Shown here: positions 59,183-64,000 of the stretch, piece by piece
Numbering within the stretch: position 1 is the first letter of the stretch
Layout: every line of letters starts with the position of its first letter
Assembly (NCBI GenBank): GCA_008704415.1
Contig: VXIS01000250.1
Span: forward strand, 1 to 64,000
Length of the DNA stretch: 64,000 nt
Reading direction: 5' to 3'
Source of the DNA: Sphaerosporella brunnea
Taxonomy: Eukaryota; Ascomycota; Pezizomycetes; Pezizales; Pyronemataceae
Notes under the pieces: generated by a model
Database searches by the model: none
Told to the model about the DNA's origin: nothing
What the model saw: only the letters and a program-made list of their open reading frames with translations
Program-made: the position numbers and the translations under genes

Positions 59183-59392
59183 GTTGGGAGGAGTTGGGAA
59201 GAGTGAGGACGAGGAATGGGGAGTTGGGAAACCTTCAGACGAGTGGGACGAGCTAGGAGAATTGTGACGAGTTAGGACGAGTTGAGATTATGTAGGACGA
59301 GTTATGATGAGTTGAGAAGAGTTAAGATGAGTTCGGATGAGATAGAAGGAACTAAGAGCTATTGGACGACTCAGGAGGCGTTGGGATGAGTG
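59183..59392 (+). repeat. Degenerate 10-bp tandem array in copy H
   Basis: About twenty units of the GAGTTGGGAY/GAGTTAGGAC type lie just before the right end of copy H. Element orientation and position are as in copies at 492-1433 and 36169-37052. Confidence 0.75.
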
Positions 59393-59482
59393 CGGGGCCC
59401 TCCAACGGGATGTGCTGGTAGCTAGCTATAATGAAAGCTCGAGCCTTTAACCCGAGCCGGGTCAGATTATGTTCCGTCTTTA

Positions 59483-59918
59483 ACTGGACTTTCGCTCAGT
59501 GAGCCACGTTGGTAACGTGTTCTCTGAGCCTCCCTCTTCAAACTGGTCCCTCACACACAATTGCACCTTGGTAAGGTGGACACTTCACAACGCGTGCGAA
59601 GATTCTCCTCACCCCTTACGCAGCCGCTAGACGTCTCCCACCACCGAGGCTCTTCCTGCTGCATGAATGGTGTCATTACCCACGCCTAGACCTCCGGCAC
59701 GACGTGAGGAACTTTGGCTGTTGAGAAGCTTCGCTAGTTGCGGCCCATTTGACACAGCGTGTCGTAGCCGGTGTGGCGGAGGCATCGCAGCTGCGATTGC
59801 TGACCGATCGTAGCCACCTGTGAAGGTATTTTCACTTGCCCATGCCATCCCGGGTGGTGTTCCAGAGGACGGTCGCTGGCATTCTACGCTACGGGATATC
59901 TGAGACTACAGTTCAGCG
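59483..59918. other. No supportable gene
   Basis: Short frames only. This stretch would hold the promoter of the spliced model starting at 59919. No TATA box is evident. Confidence 0.45.
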
Positions 59919-60273
59919 ATGCACTTCGACAACGAGCACACCGCGGTATTGCGGTGTAGGCATCACCCTGAAGCCCGACATCGCGAGGCCGCTCGGATGA
60001 CGTGCGCAGCAGCTCGGTGTGAGAATTCGGGGCCTGTTTTGTATTTTCAGCGGTTGACTGAACACACTAATAACGACTACCAGCCGCACTATCCGTAAGC
60101 TGACCACTGCCCGCAACCGGACAGCCTCCACGCTGTTGGCAGTCCTGGGCAGTGCTGAGCGGGAGAATCGCACAATCACAACAACGAGCGTCGGGCTGTC
60201 AGGTGCAGTGGGCACCTTCACCACCCGCAAGCGCCATGGCACCGCTGACAGCCAGGCTGTTGGTAGTCTCTGA
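59919..60273 (+). CDS. Small spliced gene model with Cys/His-rich N-terminus
   Basis: An ATG at 59919 opens an exon with CRHHPEARHREAARMTCAAA and RCENSGPVLYFQRLTEHTNN, a spacing of Cys and His that could bind zinc. A GTAAGCTGACC...CTGGGCAG intron (60095-60152, 58 bp) joins in phase to NRTITTTSVGLSGAVGTFTT and a basic end, stopping at TGA 60271. The total is about 98 residues. A further donor (GTAGTC at 60263) would allow splicing into frames beyond 60360. The Cys/His pattern faintly recalls FLYWCH- or BED-type fingers, but too weakly to assign. The opposite strand carries a long open frame (59913-60452) without motifs. Confidence 0.35.
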
Positions 60274-60706
60274 TACCACCGTACGTGGGCACAATGACGA
60301 GGGCTGGTGATCTCAACTCGCGGTGAAACCACCCTGAGCTGAGTTTGGTCCTGACGTGCGGCAGATAGATGCAAGAATCGCGGAGGTTCGGATGTTCCTG
60401 CACCGAGTGAAGGTCCAGCGTAGGCCCTTGTGCAGCTCTCCCCACTGCACATGCGTTCAGGCGAGCAGTGGGGCGGGATTGCGGACGCGAGGACGATTGC
60501 ATCGGCCTCGTGTCCGGAAAAGTCTCTTACCGGTCCGTTGGTTCTGGTTCTTCAACAAACCCGAACCGAGGGCATGGGGTAGCAGAGCGTGTGTTTTTTT
60601 CGCGGCTTTCAGCCATCAAGGTGATTCCATCTTTGGTCGCCGCGTTGATATCCTGACATAGACAACCAGGGGCACAGACGTCCACTCAATACACTCCGTT
60701 TTTGGA
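60274..60706. other. Possible further exons, unresolved
   Basis: Two plus-strand frames (60356-60661 and 60468-60656) are open. A GTAGGC...GCGAGCAG pair at about 60420-60468 would join them to the preceding model, but the evidence is weak. Confidence 0.3.
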
Positions 60707-61259
60707 ATGCCAGCTGGTGGCGCAGCGTCCTCGTTGCCTGAGGCGGCCGCGTGCGGCATAAGCCGCCTTACGGCACGGTTAAAGCGTGCTAAGTTTGCGC
60801 GTCCTCAATTTCACATTCACCTCGTGCACGTGTTTGGTCTGTGGGCAAACATAGCCGGCAGCCCGTGGCGTCTTGCTGGTCCGTGGCCTGTTGATTCTCT
60901 CCTGACAGAGCCGTTTGCCTGGTGCATAGGCCGTGAGTATAATCCGCGTAGTTTTTCGACGTTACCTCAGCAGGCCGCCACTTACTTTGCCCCCGTCATT
61001 CAAGTACGCATAAACAGAACGAGGTGCACAATATCTGCGCGCGTTGTAAGAGGCGCTTGCGCGGTATGCCTGCCATTGCGACCACAGCGCTGCAGACGAG
61101 GATGATGATGACAGCGAGGACGGCGAAATACACGCCGCAGCAGTGGGTGCACGGTCGCTAGGAAGAATGAAGACAGGCTTTCTGTTTTCCACTACAATCA
61201 ATCAAGCGGTGCTACAACGGAACACATGGCGTGGCTGTTGGCAACGGAGCGGCGATTGA
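60707..61259 (+). CDS. Spliced gene model with an acidic segment, product unknown
   Basis: An ATG at 60707 opens 75 codons including QFHIHLVHVFGLWANIAGSP. Two GT-AG introns (60933-60970, 38 bp, and 61046-61095, 50 bp, GTAAGA...CTGCAG) keep the phase. They lead to KQNEVHNICARYEDDDDSED, an acidic run, and GRMKTGFLFSTTINQAVLQR before TGA at 61257. The first intron is unusually short. Without splicing the first frame runs to 61105. The other two plus-strand frames and the minus strand are also open over the last exon, so the model rests on splice phase alone. Confidence 0.28.
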
Positions 61260-63333
61260 TAACCGTGCTGAGTACGCGGTGCAAAATGGCATCAGCGGCA
61301 CCGGTGTTTGGCGAATCGAATATAACTAACCATTCTTTGTGCGTGTGCCGGCCCCGACATGTAATCATAGTTGTGACGGTTCGGAGGAGAAATCCATGCT
61401 GCTCCAGGCAAGCCCTGGGCATTGTGCGTGTGCGGTTCCGGTCTCGCAACGCGAATCATTCCTCTCCAACGTATTGGCCGCATTGAGTTAAAGTGCAGAT
61501 TTGTACCGCCGTGACGCAGGAATAACCACCTGCCGTTTCACGAGGATAGGCTTCTGGGAGGACGTGAAGGCATTGATGGTTGGCACGGGGTCATGCACGC
61601 CCCGACTCCCGCGACAGCTTCCAGTTCACCTGCAACGCCGGCAAGTCCTCTAGCGGCAAATAGAGGTTGCTGGACTCAGGCTTGCATCACACGCTCCGAA
61701 CAGGCTGGTCTGTCGATAGTAGGCTCCTCAATACCAGGACGTTAACTAGGCACAGGCTGGCTAAGAATCTCCTTATACAAATAATTAGACAACGTCTGAA
61801 AGTGTGGAACATGATGGCGACGATGTTCCCTTACATACTCACAGAGATACAGCCTCATATAGAAGTAGCGACCACTACCTGTTTAACCACGAAAAGATAA
61901 CGCAAATTACCTCGAACTAAAGACCCATACCCGTGACTTCGCAACAAGGAAGTATCATATTACTGAGGAAACAACGTTACCAATAAGCTGCAGGACGTGA
62001 GGACAGATAACCGCGAAATGTAAGAAACCAGGTGCAGAGCTAGATGCCAAGTGATGCGTCATAATTCACAGCCGACGTTACCCGATGCGGCTGTTGAGCG
62101 AAACCCTATGATCACCAATTGCGGCCTTACAACAACTTATGACTGGCAGACTTTGCCAAAAACACAGTGCGTTGCGGTCGATGCCTATACATCATGGTTA
62201 AAGGTCCAATTGAAACCTCCTGCCAACGCCTCTGCCCCATCCGATCGTTCTAGAGGAAGGCACCGCGGCGGTTGCAATACGGCCATTATGTGATCAATTC
62301 GCTGTCTGAACCCGAATATATGGGGTACTCCAGGTGAACCACTGGAAGTTTGGACTTACTGTGAGCCCACATCAACAGTGAAGAATATGGATCATGTGTT
62401 ATCCTCCCCGGATGCGGAGTCAATGTGAAAACAACAGATACCGGACAGGTCCACAGTCGCGGCGGCGCTGTAGTCGTATAACAAGACGTTGGAGTTCAGT
62501 GTGTGCGGGAGCATTGTGGCAGTGGGTCATCGGTTGGTGTGTTTGCAGGATTCCACGCTGGTTCGAAATGGCTGAACTTTGTCTCCTGATGCTGCCCGTT
62601 GTGACTATATCGTTACCATCTTTCATTTCCCTGTTCATTGTATATTAAGGCTGTGGCTTGCATTTCAGACGTTATCTACCCAGCATATCACTCAATCCAT
62701 CATTAATCGACACCTATTCCTGTGGATTAAAAGTACCCGCTTCCCGGCAATACGTCTCATACCGCGTGAGGAGTGACATGCGGGTGCATCTGTGATTGAT
62801 TTTTGTAGCCGTTCCTGTCATAGAAAGAGAGTATTCATGTGGAAGGGGAGGTTGAAACCGCAACTCTCAGTTTCCGGGGAGACTGCGGTTCATGGTAATC
62901 ATGCCCCCTGGTATGGAACCCTATTCCACATGAACAGGCGTGCAAAATTGGTAGATATACTTCCCACATCCTACCAACGTACCCCCACTTACAATCTCAA
63001 CCATCTCAAGGTTATCATTGTCGTCTGTTGCAGGAGTCACTGCGCACTTGATCCACTGTGCTTCCATGGGGATTCCGCCGCTCTGGCTGGTGCGATCACA
63101 ACCAGGAACTAGATGGGCGAGACCGACCGGTCAGAGTGAGCCACAATGAAGACGCCATACACTTCAATTCAGCGTGAGCCTACCCAACACAAAACCCTTA
63201 CGCATAGCTACCCACCTCGCAAATACGCTCACCCACGACATTCCTTGGCACCCTCCTTGACGGCATCATGGCGTAGCCAATAAGTGCCCACCAACCGCAA
63301 TCCATCCCAGACCCACACACCACACCCTCTTCC
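61260..63333. other. No supportable gene
   Basis: Short overlapping frames. The part 61660-62060 is AT-richer. No repeats or RNA genes are recognised. Confidence 0.45.
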
Positions 63334-63434
63334 ATGTCGCTATCCCAACTTTGCGCCACGTTCGGGCTCCCCGCGCCGCGTACCACCGAAGAGAAAATCC
63401 ATATCGTCATGGAGGATTTGATTTGCCACAACGG

Positions 63435-64000
63435 ATGGTACAAGGCGTACCGCCCCCACCACGCCGGCACTGCTCCGCAGTGGAGCCGGCACGTACCAAA
63501 GCTTTTACCCACGTGCGAATTTTCGACAAGGTCCCCGGCCGCTTTAGGCCACGTCTGCACGTGGTCACGAAGGAAAACCACCTTGGAGCCACGGTTGGGC
63601 TGGGGATGCAGTCCGTGCGGAGGCGCGGAATCCCACACGTGGTCGCATCCCCGCTCAGCCTGGCGGTGGAGCTCGTCCTCCCTCAGGCGCAGCAGCGGCA
63701 GCAACAACAACATGCCTGGCCGCAGCAGCAGGACGCTCGCTGGGCTGACCAGCAGAAGCGGCAGCAGTGGCATGACGAGCAGCTGCAGGCGCTGACTGGT
63801 AGATTGATCGAGATGCTTGACAAGAAGGTCCAGGCGCTTCTGGCCGCGCGGCCAGGGCACGCTGACCCCGCCCCGCGCTCCCGGTCGCCTCACCGCGCCC
63901 CGGACGCCAGTCGCCCTGAATTTCACCCTCTCTGCGCGCCCAGTCGGCTCACCCCGCCGCCGAGAGCTCGCTGCCTCGCGATCGCTACACCATCCAGCTG
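63435..64000 (+). CDS. Glutamine-rich coiled-coil protein gene, running off the right edge
   Basis: From an ATG at 63435 one frame is open to the end of the window (188 codons). It begins with a Pro/Arg-rich part, then a folded-looking segment (HVRIFDKVPGRFRPRLHVVT), then a Gln-rich region (PQAQQRQQQQHAWPQQQDAR) passing into a charged helix (QLQALTGRLIEMLDKKVQAL) likely to form a coiled coil. A Pro/Ser/Arg-rich tail follows. The third codon positions are strongly G/C, consistent with coding. Two other frames overlap: 63334-63795 on the plus strand, whose N-terminal part (TEEKIHIVMEDLICHNGWYK) may be the true first exon, and a minus-strand frame 63198-63926. The function is unknown; Gln-rich coiled coils occur in transcription-related and transposon proteins. 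Confidence 0.5.
   Translation, partial: MVQGVPPPPRRHCSAVEPARTKAFTHVRIFDKVPGRFRPRLHVVTKENHLGATVGLGMQSVRRRGIPHVVASPLSLAVELVLPQAQQRQQQQHAWPQQQDARWADQQKRQQWHDEQLQALTGRLIEMLDKKVQALLAARPGHADPAPRSRSPHRAPDASRPEFHPLCAPSRLTPPPRARCLAIATPSS

Larger units (their letters stand above)
58096..59482 (-). mobile_element. hAT family 1 element, larger copy with transposase remnant (copy H)
   Basis: At 58096-58261 the sequence matches the inverted interior of copy D (ACCATGGGCACCATCTCCG, GAGCCCTCTGGATGATCCTC). At 59055-59150 it matches the other end of D (CGACCCGCCTTCGGCACGCA, CATCTTGGCC, then TAGCTGGCTAGCTATAAC). Between them lies a broken hAT transposase end (58440-58950), which the other copies lack. The right end (GGGTCAGATTATGTTCCGTC) is worn and the left terminal repeat is missing, so no target duplication is readable. 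A 10-bp array lies at 59183-59392. The order subterminal, transposase C-terminus, subterminal suggests that H is a less deleted relative of the autonomous parent. A chance nesting of unrelated pieces cannot be excluded. Confidence 0.65.

Noticed and set aside
1..64000. CRISPR array, bacterial operons, toxin-antitoxin or phage modules
   Set aside because: No regularly spaced identical repeats, no Shine-Dalgarno-led gene strings and no prokaryotic families were seen. Introns, Pol III signals and eukaryotic transposons argue for a eukaryote.

Overview
The window looks like a repeat-rich stretch of a eukaryotic nuclear genome, most likely a fungus; I cannot name the species. The reasons are: no bacterial-style operons; candidate GT-AG introns of about 40-70 bp (several inside transposase remnants whose protein context supports the splice); a Pol III-type tRNA gene with a B box and T-run terminators; a non-LTR reverse transcriptase; hAT, PIF/Harbinger and Tc1/mariner-type DNA transposon remains; and a P-loop NTPase of the retrotransposon-hot-spot (RHS)/Crinkler-like class that is common in fungi. 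Base composition is near 50% GC with no long intact ORF. Random-looking open frames are abundant, so ORF length alone is weak evidence here.

The best supported features are mobile elements. One nonautonomous hAT family (family 1) is present at 492-1433, 35048-35836, 36169-37052, 56534-56934, 58096-59482 and, truncated, at 39010-39236. Its ends start TAGTGATGG and are rich in GAGCC/GGCTC motifs. Three copies have readable 8-bp target-site duplications (two perfect, one 7/8). Three copies carry an array of a degenerate 10-bp repeat near GAGTTAGGAY at the same end; a further array sits at 26190-26430. A second hAT family (family 2) lies at 20722-21284, 26431-27273 and 40499-41458 (7/8 target-site duplication), with an end fragment at 43510-43618. 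It keeps the start of a BED-finger transposase gene and a conserved acidic tail. Two stretches encode broken hAT C-terminal dimerisation domains (43620-44120 and 58440-58950). A PIF/Harbinger MITE is at 16137-16799, a Tc1/mariner-type transposase remnant at 33696-34090, a LINE reverse transcriptase remnant on the minus strand at 55133-56500, and two LTR-like ends at 9187-9404 and 31850-32053.

Host-type content is sparse and mostly unrecognised. It comprises an RHS/Crinkler-like NTPase pseudogene (49764-51222, minus), a split tRNA gene (52513-52609, minus), small spliced gene models whose splice phases agree (12602-13121, 48723-49453, 59919-60273, 60707-61259, all plus), a small gene on the minus strand (24999-25421), a glutamine-rich gene running off the right edge, and a decayed coding tract at 34552-38428. 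That tract is interrupted by two hAT insertions, and the first four stops in its downstream reading frame are all TGA. Between these lie long stretches in which I see no supportable gene. I found no CRISPR array, operon, origin or evident defence or biosynthetic system.
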